Source: Corynebacterium sp. MSK041
GTDB lineage: Bacteria > Actinomycetota > Actinomycetes > Mycobacteriales > Mycobacteriaceae
Direction of reading: 5' to 3'
Length of the DNA stretch: 64,000 nucleotides
Assembly (NCBI RefSeq): GCF_030232265.1
Contig: NZ_JASPJK010000002.1
Location: 266,037 to 330,036, forward strand
The translations under genes and the position numbers were made by a program. The notes below the pieces were generated by a model that searched no databases, was not told the origin of the DNA, and was given only the letters and a program-made list of their open reading frames with translations. This document shows, piece by piece, positions 1-8,447 of the stretch; the stretch's first letter is position 1, and every line of letters begins with the position of its first letter.

Positions 1-145
1 ACATGGTGATGACGGCACCCCCATCGCCGTCTCCGCACCGGACTCCCCTGCAGCGAAGGCGATCAATGACATCGCGAAGAAACTCAAAGTGCGCCGCGAA
101 TCCCTCGCCGGCAAAAACTTGTCACTCGGCGTGACACACAACTAG
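1..145 (+). CDS. Mrp/ApbC family P-loop ATPase, C-terminal end (partial)
   Basis: The window opens inside a rightward reading frame (first full codon at position 2) that stops at 143-145. The 47 visible residues read HGDDGTPIAVSAPDSPAAKA and onward. The Gly-Asp-x-Gly-x-Pro followed by a PDSPAAKAI-like stretch is typical of the end of Mrp/ApbC ATPases, which carry and insert Fe-S clusters in the cytoplasm. An mrp gene lies near tatB in C. glutamicum and M. tuberculosis, which fits. The Walker motifs would lie upstream and cannot be seen. The gene converges on tatB with only about 20 bases between stops. Confidence 0.7.
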   Translation, partial: HGDDGTPIAVSAPDSPAAKAINDIAKKLKVRRESLAGKNLSLGVTHN

Positions 146-165
146 CAACTAGCAGCTACGAACAG

Positions 166-594
166 CTACGTAACGTCAGCCCAGGAAAAACCGCCACCGC
201 TCGTCGCTGGCGGTTCGGGCTGGCTCACACCCGGTTGCTTCCGCCGGGGTCGTGACGGCTTCGGCGTACCAGCAGCCGGGACGGGGTTCCCATCCATCAT
301 CGCGCTGGGTTTGAGGGCGTCAAGGTAGGCCTCATCTTCGTCGAAAAGCACTTTGGCAATGGCCTTCTTCGGGCCCATCGCCGCGTACTCCGTGACGGTG
401 CTCATTGGCTTGCGAAACTCATCCAAGCCATCAAATTCCCCGTTGAGCTCCTGTTTTGCATTGGCAATCGCTTTACGCGCAGCAAAAATGGCGGCGCGGA
501 CATCCTGGATCACGCCAGGGAGACGCTCCGGCCCCACCACAATCAGGCCGACGAGAATGATGACGAAGATCTCGCCCCAGCCAATGTTAAACAC
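166..594 (-). CDS. tatB: Sec-independent protein translocase subunit TatB
   Basis: This is the TatB subunit of the twin-arginine translocase, which binds folded Tat precursors together with TatC at the cytoplasmic membrane. The 142-residue protein starts with one membrane helix (about residues 3-21) carrying Glu8, as expected for TatB. It is followed by the Gly-Pro-Glu-Arg-Leu-Pro hinge (21-26), an amphipathic helix and a Pro-rich soluble tail. It is the third gene of a leftward sigE-cseE-tatB group and starts 4 bases after the cseE stop, so translation is probably coupled. TatA has a shorter tail and lacks Glu8, which favours TatB. Confidence 0.95.
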   Translation of the reverse strand: MFNIGWGEIFVIILVGLIVVGPERLPGVIQDVRAAIFAARKAIANAKQELNGEFDGLDEFRKPMSTVTEYAAMGPKKAIAKVLFDEDEAYLDALKPSAMMDGNPVPAAGTPKPSRPRRKQPGVSQPEPPATSGGGFSWADVT

Positions 595-598
595 GCCT

Positions 599-922
599 CT
601 ACTTTAACCCCCCGCGCAATTTTGACCACGTAGCGCTCAACCCGCTGCTCTTCGCCTCGGGCTTCTGCACAGGAAGCTCCTCTGTCCCCTCCATGTGAGC
701 AAGTTTTTCCACCAGCGAGCGTGGCGCACGCAAGCACCCGTCCGTGTTGTGCTCGCGCACTGCTGCCACTGCGGCGCGCTGACGGGACTCCTCATCCCGG
801 CACAGCTGGCACGCCGCCAGGTGCAGGCGAGCGCGATGCACCGCGGTGCGCGACAACTCACCATCCACGAGCGCCGCAACCGCTTCGAAGCTCAGGTGAT
901 CAGTCGAATCAAAACGTGACAC
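599..922 (-). CDS. cseE: Anti-sigma factor CseE (zinc-binding ZAS type)
   Basis: This 107-residue protein holds the ECF sigma factor SigE inactive. His34, Cys38 and Cys41 form the H-x3-C-x2-C motif of zinc-binding anti-sigma domains. No membrane segment is visible, so it is soluble, like corynebacterial CseE and mycobacterial RseA. The gene starts 11 bases after the sigE stop, the usual sigma/anti-sigma arrangement, and tatB follows after 4 bases. The tail (residues 75-107) is Lys-rich and not conserved in an obvious way. The assignment rests on the motif and the synteny. Confidence 0.9.
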   Translation of the reverse strand: MSRFDSTDHLSFEAVAALVDGELSRTAVHRARLHLAACQLCRDEESRQRAAVAAVREHNTDGCLRAPRSLVEKLAHMEGTEELPVQKPEAKSSGLSATWSKLRGGLK

Positions 923-933
923 GAGGCACCACC

Positions 934-1551
934 CTAACGCGCGCGGATGAGCTCGCGTGCACCTTCGTTCGTCTGTGCTTTAGCCTCCAGAGAATCACGC
1001 AGCTGGCTGCGCCCACGGTGAATCCGTGAACGCACAGTACCCATTTTCACGTCGAGGGTCTTAGCAATCTCCTCGTAGCTCATGCCCACCACATCACACA
1101 GCACCACGGAAACACGAAACTCAGGGCTGAGCTCATCCAGCGCTTCCTGCAGTGCTGGGTCCAAGTTGGCCACGCTGTATACCTGCTCCGGCGTCATCTC
1201 CGTGCCGGGAACTCGCTCGTAGTCTTCCGGCAGCGCTTCCATGCGGATCTTGCTGCGGTGGCGCGCCATGTCCAAGAACAAATTGGAGGTAATACGGTGC
1301 AGCCAGCCCTCAAACGTGCCGGGCTTGTAAGACTTCAGGTTGCGGAAGACACGCATGAAGGTTTCCTGAGTGAGGTCTTCTGCATCCTGCTGATTGCCGG
1401 ACAGGCGGAAGGCGAGGCGGTACACGCTATCCGCGTGCTCCTCCACGAGCTCCGCCCACGTAGGCATGGCACCTTCTCCCGCATCAAAAGCGGCGGTTCC
1501 GGTCAGTGGCTTCAAGGGCTCCAAGGACTCAGCAGGCGCATCCATGTGCAC
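934..1551 (-). CDS. sigE: ECF RNA polymerase sigma factor SigE
   Basis: This ECF sigma factor directs RNA polymerase to surface-stress promoters. The 205-residue protein has sigma region 2 (about 38-100, with [17 protein letters not shown] and [17 protein letters not shown]) and region 4 with its helix-turn-helix (about 135-190, [20 protein letters not shown]). The N-terminal 30 residues are the variable extension usual in actinobacterial SigE. The next genes leftward are its anti-sigma factor and tatB. ATG at 1549-1551 is used; a second ATG two codons in is possible. Confidence 0.95.
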   Translation of the reverse strand: MHMDAPAESLEPLKPLTGTAAFDAGEGAMPTWAELVEEHADSVYRLAFRLSGNQQDAEDLTQETFMRVFRNLKSYKPGTFEGWLHRITSNLFLDMARHRSKIRMEALPEDYERVPGTEMTPEQVYSVANLDPALQEALDELSPEFRVSVVLCDVVGMSYEEIAKTLDVKMGTVRSRIHRGRSQLRDSLEAKAQTNEGARELIRAR

Positions 1552-1666
1552 TATTGTTCCTTATCGCCCTCACACAGGTGTAGCCAGGCCCTAGGAAATT
1601 CCTGTGAGGTATCCGCACGGCGTGCCCCACCCGTCGAAGTCCCCTGTGTTTCGTAGGATGGCCGGT

Positions 1667-2320
1667 GTGAGCGACTCTGCATTTTCTTCTCTGAACGCAT
1701 ACATTTCCTCCGCCGCTGGCCGCAGTACCCAGGCTGACCTGCAGGCAGCGCTTGACACCGCACGGGCGGATGCCAGCGAGTACGGTCTGTCCAGCCCGGG
1801 CGTGGCGCTGGGTAGCCTGCTGGGCACACTGGCTGCTGTCGGTGAGGGCGGAGCTGTAGCTATGACCCCGGCCGCCGGTGTCGTGGGCTTGCACATCCTT
1901 GCTGGCCTGCCGGAGAAATCGAATCTGACCTGTATCGACCCGGAAGCAGACCACCAGGCGCGTGCCAAGGCCACCTTCCGCGATGCGGGCTTTGGCCCTT
2001 CACGCACCCGTTTTCTGCCGTCGCGCCCGCTGGACGTACTGGGGCGTCTGGCTACGGAGTCGTACCACCTCGTTGTCGCGGATGTGGAGCCGGTGGATCT
2101 CCCCGCCGTTGTTGAAGCCGCATGGCCGCTGCTCACGCCAGGTGGCACGCTCGTTCTGCTTGGCTCGTTGCTAGACGGCACGCTTGTCGACGCGTCCCGT
2201 ACCGACCGCAACACCACCGCCGCCCGTGAAGCCGACGCGCTCATTGACACCCTCGACGGTGCCCTGGTCACACGCCTGCCACTTGATGCGGGTGTCACGC
2301 TGATCACCCGCGCCCAGTAA
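1667..2320 (+). CDS. O-methyltransferase family protein, class I SAM fold
   Basis: This is the methyltransferase that sits divergent from sigE in corynebacteria and mycobacteria (Rv1220c type). A SAM-binding region is visible around TPAAGVVGLHILAGL, followed by an acidic strand end (CIDPE) and a DVEPVDLP segment. It is related to catechol or caffeoyl-CoA O-methyltransferases, but the substrate is unknown. GTG at 1667 is preferred because TAGGA lies 8 bases upstream. An ATG at 1658 in the same frame has no room for a ribosome binding site. Confidence 0.8.
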   Translation: MSDSAFSSLNAYISSAAGRSTQADLQAALDTARADASEYGLSSPGVALGSLLGTLAAVGEGGAVAMTPAAGVVGLHILAGLPEKSNLTCIDPEADHQARAKATFRDAGFGPSRTRFLPSRPLDVLGRLATESYHLVVADVEPVDLPAVVEAAWPLLTPGGTLVLLGSLLDGTLVDASRTDRNTTAAREADALIDTLDGALVTRLPLDAGVTLITRAQ

Positions 2321-2335
2321 GAGCTGGTTTAGGGG

Positions 2336-3559
2336 CTACTCGACGAGTTCGCCCTTGCCCACAACCACCACTCCCTCGGCGGAAATGGTGAAGCCGCGGC
2401 GTTCATCGTCCGCGCGGTGCGTGCCCACAGCAGCACCATCGGAGACGTAGACGTTCTTGTCCAAGATCGCGTGGCGCACGATCGCTCCCTTGCCCACGCG
2501 CACACCCGGCATGAGAACAGAGGACTCCACCACTGCCCCATCCTCGACGTACACATCCGTGGATAGTACCGAATTTCGCACCGTCGAACCGGAAATAATG
2601 GACCCCGGCGCGATGATGGATTCCTGCGCAAGACCCCCGGAGACGAACTTCGCCGGCGGCAGGTTCTCATCCTCCGTGGAGTGGATTGGCCACGCCTTGT
2701 TGTACAGGTTGAACACGGGGTGGATGGAGATGAGGTCCATGTGTGCTTCGTAGAAACTATCGATGGTCCCTACATCACGCCAGTACGCCTTATCGCGTTC
2801 CGTTGCCCCCGGTACTTCGTTCGAGGAGAAGTCATAGACATTCGCCTCACCGCGTTCCACGAAGTACGGAATGATGTCCCCGCCCATATCGTGGTCAGAA
2901 CTTTCGTTTTCGTTGTCGTCGCGGAGGGCTTGGATCAACGCCTCCGTCGAAAAGCAATAATTGCCCATTGACGCGAACGTCGTATCCGGATCATCGGGAG
3001 TGCCCGGCGGATCAGCCGGCTTCTCCAGAAACTCCGTGATGGTGCCATCCTCATCAGACTGAATACAGCCAAACTGCGAGGCCTCACTGCGCGGCACACG
3101 AATGCCCGCGACGGTACAGGCATTACCCGACGCGATGTGATCCTCCACCATCTGTGACGGATCCATGCGGTACACGTGGTCCGCGCCGAAGACGAGAACG
3201 TAATCCGGGGACTCATCAAAAATGAGGTTCAGCGACTGCAGCAGCGCATCCGCAGAACCCTGGTACCAGCGCTTACCCAAACGCTGCTGGGCTGGCACCG
3301 ACGCAATGTACTGGTGCGTCGGACCCGAGAAATTCCAGGCTGTAGCAACGTGGCGGTCCAGCGAGTGTGACTTGTACTGCGTCAACACGGCGATGCGGTT
3401 ATAGCCCGCGTTCACCAGATTCGATAGCACAAAATCGATCAGGCGGTAATTACCGCCGAACGGGACGGCTGGCTTGGCGCGGTCGAGAGTCAGCGGAAAC
3501 AGTCGCTTTCCTTCTCCACCGGCGAGGACGATGGCAAGAACATTCGGCTGGCGTATCAC
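2336..3559 (-). CDS. glgC: Glucose-1-phosphate adenylyltransferase
   Basis: GlgC makes ADP-glucose from glucose-1-phosphate and ATP, the committed step for glycogen and alpha-glucan synthesis. The nucleotide-binding motif [13 protein letters not shown] lies at about residues 12-24, followed by [20 protein letters not shown]. The C-terminal part is a left-handed beta-helix with hexapeptide-type repeats. The frame is open upstream to 3634, but homologues begin near [11 protein letters not shown], so GTG at 3557-3559 gives the usual length of about 407 residues. No strong ribosome binding site precedes it. It is divergent from glgA across about 110 bases. Confidence 0.93.
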   Translation of the reverse strand: MIRQPNVLAIVLAGGEGKRLFPLTLDRAKPAVPFGGNYRLIDFVLSNLVNAGYNRIAVLTQYKSHSLDRHVATAWNFSGPTHQYIASVPAQQRLGKRWYQGSADALLQSLNLIFDESPDYVLVFGADHVYRMDPSQMVEDHIASGNACTVAGIRVPRSEASQFGCIQSDEDGTITEFLEKPADPPGTPDDPDTTFASMGNYCFSTEALIQALRDDNENESSDHDMGGDIIPYFVERGEANVYDFSSNEVPGATERDKAYWRDVGTIDSFYEAHMDLISIHPVFNLYNKAWPIHSTEDENLPPAKFVSGGLAQESIIAPGSIISGSTVRNSVLSTDVYVEDGAVVESSVLMPGVRVGKGAIVRHAILDKNVYVSDGAAVGTHRADDERRGFTISAEGVVVVGKGELVE

Positions 3560-3669
3560 ACCATTAAGACTAGGTAACTTGGCTCGTTCTCGCAGCGCAT
3601 CACACCCGAAATTACCCTCGCGGGTCGCGCTCATGCACTGACGCGCAAACGTAGCTAGTGTCGGTGATC

Positions 3670-4848
3670 ATGAGAGTCGGAATGATGACCCGCGAATACC
3701 CACCGGAAATTTACGGTGGTGCTGGCGTGCACGTCACGGAGCTGACCCGCTTTATGCGCCAGCTCGACGGCGTGGAGGTGGACGTCCACTGCATGGGTGC
3801 GCCCCGTGATGCCGAAGGCGTGTATGTGCACGGCGTGGACCCCGAACTTGCGGAAGCAAACAGCGCGCTCAAAACCTTGTCGACGGGCCTGCGGATGGCC
3901 AATGCCGCCACCAACGTCGACGTGGTCCATTCCCACACCTGGTACTCCGGCCTCGGCGGCCACCTCGCCGGCCTCCTGCATGGCATCCCTCACGTGGTCA
4001 CCGCACACTCGCTTGAGCCGGATCGCCCCTGGAAGCGCGAGCAGCTCGGCGGTGGATACGATGTCTCCTGCTGGTCCGAGAAGAACGCCATGGAAAACGC
4101 CGACGCAGTGATCGGTGTGTCCTCCGGGATGAAGGACGCCATCTTGCGCGTCTACCCCCGTATCGACGAATCACGGGTCCACGTCATCCTCAACGGCATC
4201 GACACCACCGAGTGGTTCCACGTCTCCCCCGACACCCCGGAATCCACCGGCATCATCGAACGCCTCGGTGTGGACACTTCCCGGCCGATCGTCGCCTTTG
4301 TTGGCCGCATCACCCGCCAGAAGGGTGTCCCCCACCTGGTGAAGGCTGCCCAGGACTTTGACAAGGACATCCAGATCATCCTGTGCGCTGGTGCGCCCGA
4401 TACGCCGGAGATTGCGGCGGAGACCGAAGGGCTCGTGGACAAGCTCCGCGAAACCCGCGGCGGTGTGCACTGGGTGACCGAGATGCTGCCGAAAGAACAG
4501 ATCCGTGAGATTTACTCCGCAGCCGACATCTTCGTGTGCCCGTCAGTGTACGAACCATTGGGCATTGTGAACCTCGAAGCCATGGCGTGCGAAACCGCTG
4601 TTGTTGCCTCCGACGTCGGCGGTATCCCCGAGGTTGTCATCGACGGGGAGACCGGCACGCTCGTGCATTACGACGAAGCAGACACCACCACCTTTGAAAA
4701 AGACATCGCGTCTGCTGTCAATGCCCTTGCCGCCGATGCCGCCCTGACCAAGAAGTACGCAGCCGCCGGCCTGACTCGCGTGAAACAAGAATTCACCTGG
4801 GACAAAATCGCCCAAGAAACCGTGGACGTCTACGCCTCGCTCATGTAG
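3670..4848 (+). CDS. glgA: Glycogen synthase / GT4 alpha-glucosyltransferase (actinobacterial GlgA)
   Basis: This is a GT4-fold glucosyltransferase that uses ADP-glucose to extend alpha-glucan. The mycobacterial counterpart Rv1212c also works as GlgM, making maltose-1-phosphate. The N-terminal acceptor motif YGGAGVHVTEL is near residue 15. The donor-site E-x7-E segment (YEPLGIVNLEAMACETAVVASDVGGIPE) lies near residue 300. The protein has 392 residues from ATG 3670. An upstream GTG at 3658 is in frame, but homologues begin MRV.MMT. It is divergent from glgC, as in C. glutamicum. Confidence 0.92.
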   Translation: MRVGMMTREYPPEIYGGAGVHVTELTRFMRQLDGVEVDVHCMGAPRDAEGVYVHGVDPELAEANSALKTLSTGLRMANAATNVDVVHSHTWYSGLGGHLAGLLHGIPHVVTAHSLEPDRPWKREQLGGGYDVSCWSEKNAMENADAVIGVSSGMKDAILRVYPRIDESRVHVILNGIDTTEWFHVSPDTPESTGIIERLGVDTSRPIVAFVGRITRQKGVPHLVKAAQDFDKDIQIILCAGAPDTPEIAAETEGLVDKLRETRGGVHWVTEMLPKEQIREIYSAADIFVCPSVYEPLGIVNLEAMACETAVVASDVGGIPEVVIDGETGTLVHYDEADTTTFEKDIASAVNALAADAALTKKYAAAGLTRVKQEFTWDKIAQETVDVYASLM

Positions 4849-4885
4849 CACCGCCCCCACAACAGCACGCAAAGGAACCCTGACA

Positions 4886-6262
4886 GTGAGCACCCTTCGA
4901 CCAGAACTGCACGTCACCGCCGAGCGCGGCATCCTCGATGCTGCCGCCGGAATGCTCCGCAACGGCGAAGATTGGCACCTGTTCTACCAGTACGAAACCG
5001 AGCCAGGCGCCCCCACCCGCTGGGCCCACCAATTCTCCGAAGGTAACCCCTTCGACTTCTACGAATGCGACGACGTTATCGCTCCCGTCGGTGGTGAAAC
5101 CCGGGTGCTCGCCGGCTCCGTGGTGGCCAGCAAGACTGGCACCAACCTGTACTTCACCTCTGAAACATCCGCTGGCACCACCATCCAGGTCGCGCACGTG
5201 GACGATATTGAGGCGCTGTGCGAGCACCTCGACGAATCCGACGACGTCGACCCCGGTGTTCGCCGCCTTGGTCCTGTGGTGAAGGACACCGGACGCTTCG
5301 TCCGCTTCCGCTCCCCCTGCGTTGTTCCGGACTGGGAGGAAAACAACGACCGCGACCAAGGCCAAGCCGGTTGGCTCATGCTCGCCTCCACCGGCCCGGA
5401 AGAGGAACCCGTTCCGGTGGTGCTGGAATCCACGGACCAAGAGACGTGGACCATCATCGGCCCCTTGGGTTTCGCAGGTGAATCCGGGATCCCGGCTGAT
5501 GCCCGCACAGTCGCTCCCCGCATCATCCGCCTGCGCGATGAGGTGGATGGCGTCATCTATGACGTGCTGTTCCTCACCCAAGAGCGCGAGGGCGGGGAAA
5601 TCTCCGGCTACCTCGTGGGCACTCTCGACGGCTCCGAATTCCAGGTGACCACCCCGTTCACCCGCCTCGACCACGGCCACGACTTCACACGCCCGCGCAG
5701 CACCAACGTTGTCACCGGCACCCAGACCGATGATGAGCGTTACGCCGAAGCCCGCATCTTCGGATTGCTTGCCTCCACCGGTCGCGGCGGCGACCCCACC
5801 ACCCAGCCCACCTGGGCCACGGAAGGCTGGGCCAATGCGTTGTCCCTCCCCCGCGTGGTCACCCTCGCCGGCGGCAAGCTCTACCAAACCCCAGCGCCTG
5901 GCCTGCCCGGCGCAGTAGACGCCACCGAGCGCGCCATTCTGTGGACCGGCATGTGTGAGATCCCCGTCGGCTCCAGCGTCACCGTCGACGTGCTGGACAA
6001 CGCGGGTGAGGTCTGCGCCTCCATCGTCCACTCCGGCGACAAAATCACGCTCGACCGCCTCGACGGACAGCCCGCTATCGCCGAACTCGACGACGAAGAC
6101 GAAGATCACATTTCCGTGCTTATCGACGGCTCCGCCATCGAAATCTTCGCCGGCGGCGGCGCCGTCACCCTCTCCAGCCGGTTCTGGCCCGAAAACGGCG
6201 TGGCAGACATCCGCACCACCGTTGAAGGCGATGCGGAGATCAACGATCAGTGGCGTCGATAG
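4886..6262 (+). CDS. GH32-like beta-fructosidase family protein, catalytic motifs altered
   Basis: The 458-residue protein shows the layout of glycoside hydrolase family 32 (invertase/levanase five-bladed propeller). WHLFYQYE follows the position of the nucleophile motif, FRSPCVVPDW stands where FRDP is expected, and DHGHDFTRPRS stands where D-x-GxDFYA is expected. A beta-sandwich-like C-terminal half ends in IEIFAGGGAVTLSSRFWP. The nucleophile segment NDPNG reads LDAAAG, and RDP reads RSP, so the usual transition-state Asp is missing. There is no signal peptide, so it is cytoplasmic. It follows glgA by 37 bases and is probably cotranscribed. It may bind rather than cleave a sugar. Confidence 0.75.
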   Translation: MSTLRPELHVTAERGILDAAAGMLRNGEDWHLFYQYETEPGAPTRWAHQFSEGNPFDFYECDDVIAPVGGETRVLAGSVVASKTGTNLYFTSETSAGTTIQVAHVDDIEALCEHLDESDDVDPGVRRLGPVVKDTGRFVRFRSPCVVPDWEENNDRDQGQAGWLMLASTGPEEEPVPVVLESTDQETWTIIGPLGFAGESGIPADARTVAPRIIRLRDEVDGVIYDVLFLTQEREGGEISGYLVGTLDGSEFQVTTPFTRLDHGHDFTRPRSTNVVTGTQTDDERYAEARIFGLLASTGRGGDPTTQPTWATEGWANALSLPRVVTLAGGKLYQTPAPGLPGAVDATERAILWTGMCEIPVGSSVTVDVLDNAGEVCASIVHSGDKITLDRLDGQPAIAELDDEDEDHISVLIDGSAIEIFAGGGAVTLSSRFWPENGVADIRTTVEGDAEINDQWRR

Positions 6263-6280
6263 GGCGTAAGCCCTATCGAC
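6255..6280. terminator. Perfect 11-bp hairpin at the 3' end of the GH32-like gene
   Basis: GTCGATAGGGC and its exact reverse complement are separated by a 4-base loop. The left arm contains the stop codon of the GH32-like gene. There is no long T run, so the hairpin may act with the next inverted repeat (6341-6369) as a bidirectional end for the two convergent genes. Confidence 0.65.
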
Positions 6281-6340
6281 GGGTAGAGCGAAACGATAGA
6301 GGCCCTACCTAGGGAGAGATAGCAAGCTGGGTAGATCCTT

Positions 6341-6369
6341 CTAGGTAGGGCGTTCTACGCCCTACCTAG
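6341..6369. terminator. 13-bp inverted repeat, bidirectional terminator
   Basis: CTAGGTAGGGCGT, a 3-base loop, then the exact reverse complement. It overlaps the last codons of the leftward rlmA-like gene. A related CCCTACCTAGGGA string occurs at 6303. The position between two convergent genes fits a shared terminator. Confidence 0.65.
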
Positions 6370-7221
6370 GCGGGTTAGCTGTGCACGCGCGGTGACCTGC
6401 ATCATCTCCGGCAGCTGCGCCACGCGCTCGGCGAGCACCGCAGGCTCAATATGGCGTGCGGAGGGACTCATGCCCACCTGCGCGGCAATCGCGTCACGGT
6501 CCAGGCGCATGGGGAACTCAATCAGTTCACCATCGCCCACCGGCTCTAAGTATCCGCGGGCTTGTTCGAGGAGGCGGTCAACCTTGCCGTCCTCCACACC
6601 CAAGATGCCGAGCGGCTCACGCAGCTCATCCAGGTGCCCTTGCTGCGGGGTGAGGACGATGACCTCACCGTCATCACTGAGCACGCGGGCAAATTCCGCC
6701 GGGTTACGTGGAGCGAAGATCACCGTGATCACATCCACGGACTTATCCTGCAGAGGCAGGCCTGCCCATACGTCGGCAACCACAGCACCCACGCGTGGGT
6801 GGGACTTCGCCAGGTGCTTCGCAGCCGGGACAGCAATATCCACACCCACACCGCGGGAATTCTCCACCGCGTCGAGGGTGTGTGACAGGTAGTAGCCGGT
6901 GCCGGCGCCGACTTCGAGGATGGTGGGCTGGGCATCGTCGACAAGCGGGCCGTGCGATAACGCATCGAGCACGCGCTCCGTCACGGTTTCCACGAAGGGC
7001 GCGAAATGCCCGCGCGACAAGAAAGCTTCACGCGAGGAGACCATCGCCGGGCTATCGCCCTCATGATTCAAACCCGCGCCGGACGCCAACGTGACATAGC
7101 CCTGCTTAGCCACGTCATACGAGTGACCCGTGGTGGACACCAACCGCGAAAACTCGTCCGCACCAGAAAGCGCCGACCCATCAATCGGATCGGCGAGAAC
7201 GTCAATGACGTGGTGGAGCAT
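6355..7221 (-). CDS. RlmA/RrmA-like 23S rRNA (guanine-N1) methyltransferase
   Basis: The 288-residue protein belongs to the RlmA/TlrB group that methylates a guanine N1 in helix 35 of 23S rRNA. The central SAM domain shows ILEVGAGTGYYLSHTL (motif I), and IFAPRNPAEFARVL resembles the NxPPF-like region of the family. The N-terminal GHSYDVAKQGYVTL segment is typical of the family, but the cysteines that normally form the zinc finger with this His are absent. ATG at 7219-7221 is chosen because homologues start at this point; the frame is open further upstream but encodes a shadow of the DUF3117 gene. It follows the DUF3117 gene by 10 bases. Confidence 0.85.
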   Translation of the reverse strand: MLHHVIDVLADPIDGSALSGADEFSRLVSTTGHSYDVAKQGYVTLASGAGLNHEGDSPAMVSSREAFLSRGHFAPFVETVTERVLDALSHGPLVDDAQPTILEVGAGTGYYLSHTLDAVENSRGVGVDIAVPAAKHLAKSHPRVGAVVADVWAGLPLQDKSVDVITVIFAPRNPAEFARVLSDDGEVIVLTPQQGHLDELREPLGILGVEDGKVDRLLEQARGYLEPVGDGELIEFPMRLDRDAIAAQVGMSPSARHIEPAVLAERVAQLPEMMQVTARAQLTRLGRA

Positions 7222-7231
7222 AAAGTTCCAG

Positions 7232-7402
7232 TTACTCCCCTGCCACGGACAACAGCAGGTTGCCCAGCTCCGTTGCTTCCTCGTTGTTGAGCTCAACCAC
7301 GAGACGGCCGCCACCATCAGACGGGATGCGCATCACAATCTTGCGACTCTCCTCGACCACTTCCATCGGGCCGTTACCAGTGCGAGGCTTCATTGCTGCC
7401 AT
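7232..7402 (-). CDS. DUF3117 small conserved actinobacterial protein
   Basis: This 56-residue protein begins MAAMKPRTGNGPMEVVEESR and ends LGNLLLSVAGE. It is nearly invariant across Corynebacterium and Mycobacterium (Rv1211 type), but its function is unknown. The middle RKIVMRIPSDGGGRLVVELN is a predicted beta hairpin. Its start lies inside the end of the upstream DivIVA-like gene (29 bases of overlap), so translation is probably coupled. Its place between gpgS and glgA homologues matches M. tuberculosis. Confidence 0.9.
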   Translation of the reverse strand: MAAMKPRTGNGPMEVVEESRKIVMRIPSDGGGRLVVELNNEEATELGNLLLSVAGE

Positions 7403-7706
7403 GCGGTGTCACTCCTTTGTCTTCAACAGTGTCAACTAGATCAATAGTACGCGCACCGGCAGAAAACTGCCTGAGGTCCTCCACGAGAGCGTCCACCTGA
7501 TCCTGCCGATAACCGCGCCTGACCACCTCTAATACGATGTCATCGAAACGCCCCTCAGCCACAGCAGCGCGGTTCGCGGCGATCACGTCTGCAGGCTCAT
7601 CCAGCGGTGGCAAAACTTCACCGCGCCCGAAGAGGCTTGCGGAAACCCAAATGCCAAAAACGGCAACGGCGGCGATCACCAGGATCAGCAGAATCCAAGA
7701 CAGCAT
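7374..7706 (-). CDS. Small DivIVA-domain membrane protein
   Basis: The 110-residue protein has one N-terminal membrane helix (about 3-24) followed by a short soluble part. That part contains EVVRRGYRQDQVDALVEDL, the x-GY-x2-x2-VD signature of DivIVA-like domains in Actinobacteria. Such proteins may attach to the polar growth machinery, but no direct role is known here. It lies 9 bases after gpgS in a leftward run folP2-gpgS-this gene-DUF3117-rlmA. Its last 29 bases overlap the DUF3117 gene in another frame. Confidence 0.75.
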   Translation of the reverse strand: MLSWILLILVIAAVAVFGIWVSASLFGRGEVLPPLDEPADVIAANRAAVAEGRFDDIVLEVVRRGYRQDQVDALVEDLRQFSAGARTIDLVDTVEDKGVTPHGSNEASHW

Positions 7707-7715
7707 GAGGCGAGT

Positions 7716-8447
7716 TTATCCCACCCAGGGCTCGCGTTCTTCCACAGCAGTATCAGCGACCCCGGCCCTATTCAGGATGGTGCGGGCCACGATGTCAGAC
7801 ATGCCCGCCAATTGCGCCAGCGGACGGTTACGGTGCGTTTTCACGCCGAGGTTGACCTGGGTGATCGCATTCGGCCCGTAAGCCGTGGCGATGTCAATGA
7901 GCAGGCCCACCTCCACGCCGTAGCCTGCCACGAACGGCAGGCTCAAAGCCGCGTCGCGCCGGATGGCGTACTCGCCGGCCAATGGTTGCTCAAGCGCGGG
8001 GATCTCCGGGAACAGGAGATTCAGCAGCGGTTTCGCGGTCAACTCCGTCACACGCCCACCGCCGTGATCCACGCCGTCGAGCGTGCGGCGATAAGTCGCC
8101 TTCACTAGCTGTACGTGCTTGCTTGCGAACTCGCCCGCCAGCTTGTCCACCCACTCCGGCTCCACCGTGGTCACGTCCGCGTCGAGGAAGACCACGACAT
8201 CGCCGGTGGCGGCACGCACACCGCGCCAGAGCGCTTCGCCTTTGCCGGGGCGAACAGGGATGTCGGGGGCGATGCCCTTCCAATTAAGCACCGTGGCGCC
8301 GGCGTCGCGGGCGACGGCGGCGGTGTTATCCGTGGAGTCCGAATCCACCACGATGACCTCGCTGGCGCAGGACGCACGCGCAGCGGTCACAACACCGGCG
8401 ACGGTGGCTTCCTCGTTTAAAGCCGGGATGACAACGGAGACCTTCAT
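7716..8447 (-). CDS. gpgS: Glucosyl-3-phosphoglycerate synthase
   Basis: GpgS transfers glucose from an NDP-glucose donor to 3-phosphoglycerate, the first step toward glucosylglycerate and, in mycobacteria, methylglucose lipopolysaccharide. It is a GT-A fold enzyme of family GT81. Visible are the N-terminal VVIPALNEEATVAGVV, VVDSDSTDNTA, the GKGEALWRG segment and the metal-binding FLDADV. The protein has 243 residues, shorter than the mycobacterial enzyme of over 300, as is usual in corynebacteria. Its ATG overlaps the stop of the FolP2-like gene by 4 bases. Confidence 0.88.
   Translation of the reverse strand: MKVSVVIPALNEEATVAGVVTAARASCASEVIVVDSDSTDNTAAVARDAGATVLNWKGIAPDIPVRPGKGEALWRGVRAATGDVVVFLDADVTTVEPEWVDKLAGEFASKHVQLVKATYRRTLDGVDHGGGRVTELTAKPLLNLLFPEIPALEQPLAGEYAIRRDAALSLPFVAGYGVEVGLLIDIATAYGPNAITQVNLGVKTHRNRPLAQLAGMSDIVARTILNRAGVADTAVEEREPWVG

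Noticed and set aside
4841..6109. Long open frame (422 codons) antisense to the GH32-like gene
   Set aside because: Same reason: shadow frame with low-complexity Gly/Ala/Val composition and no recognisable domain.
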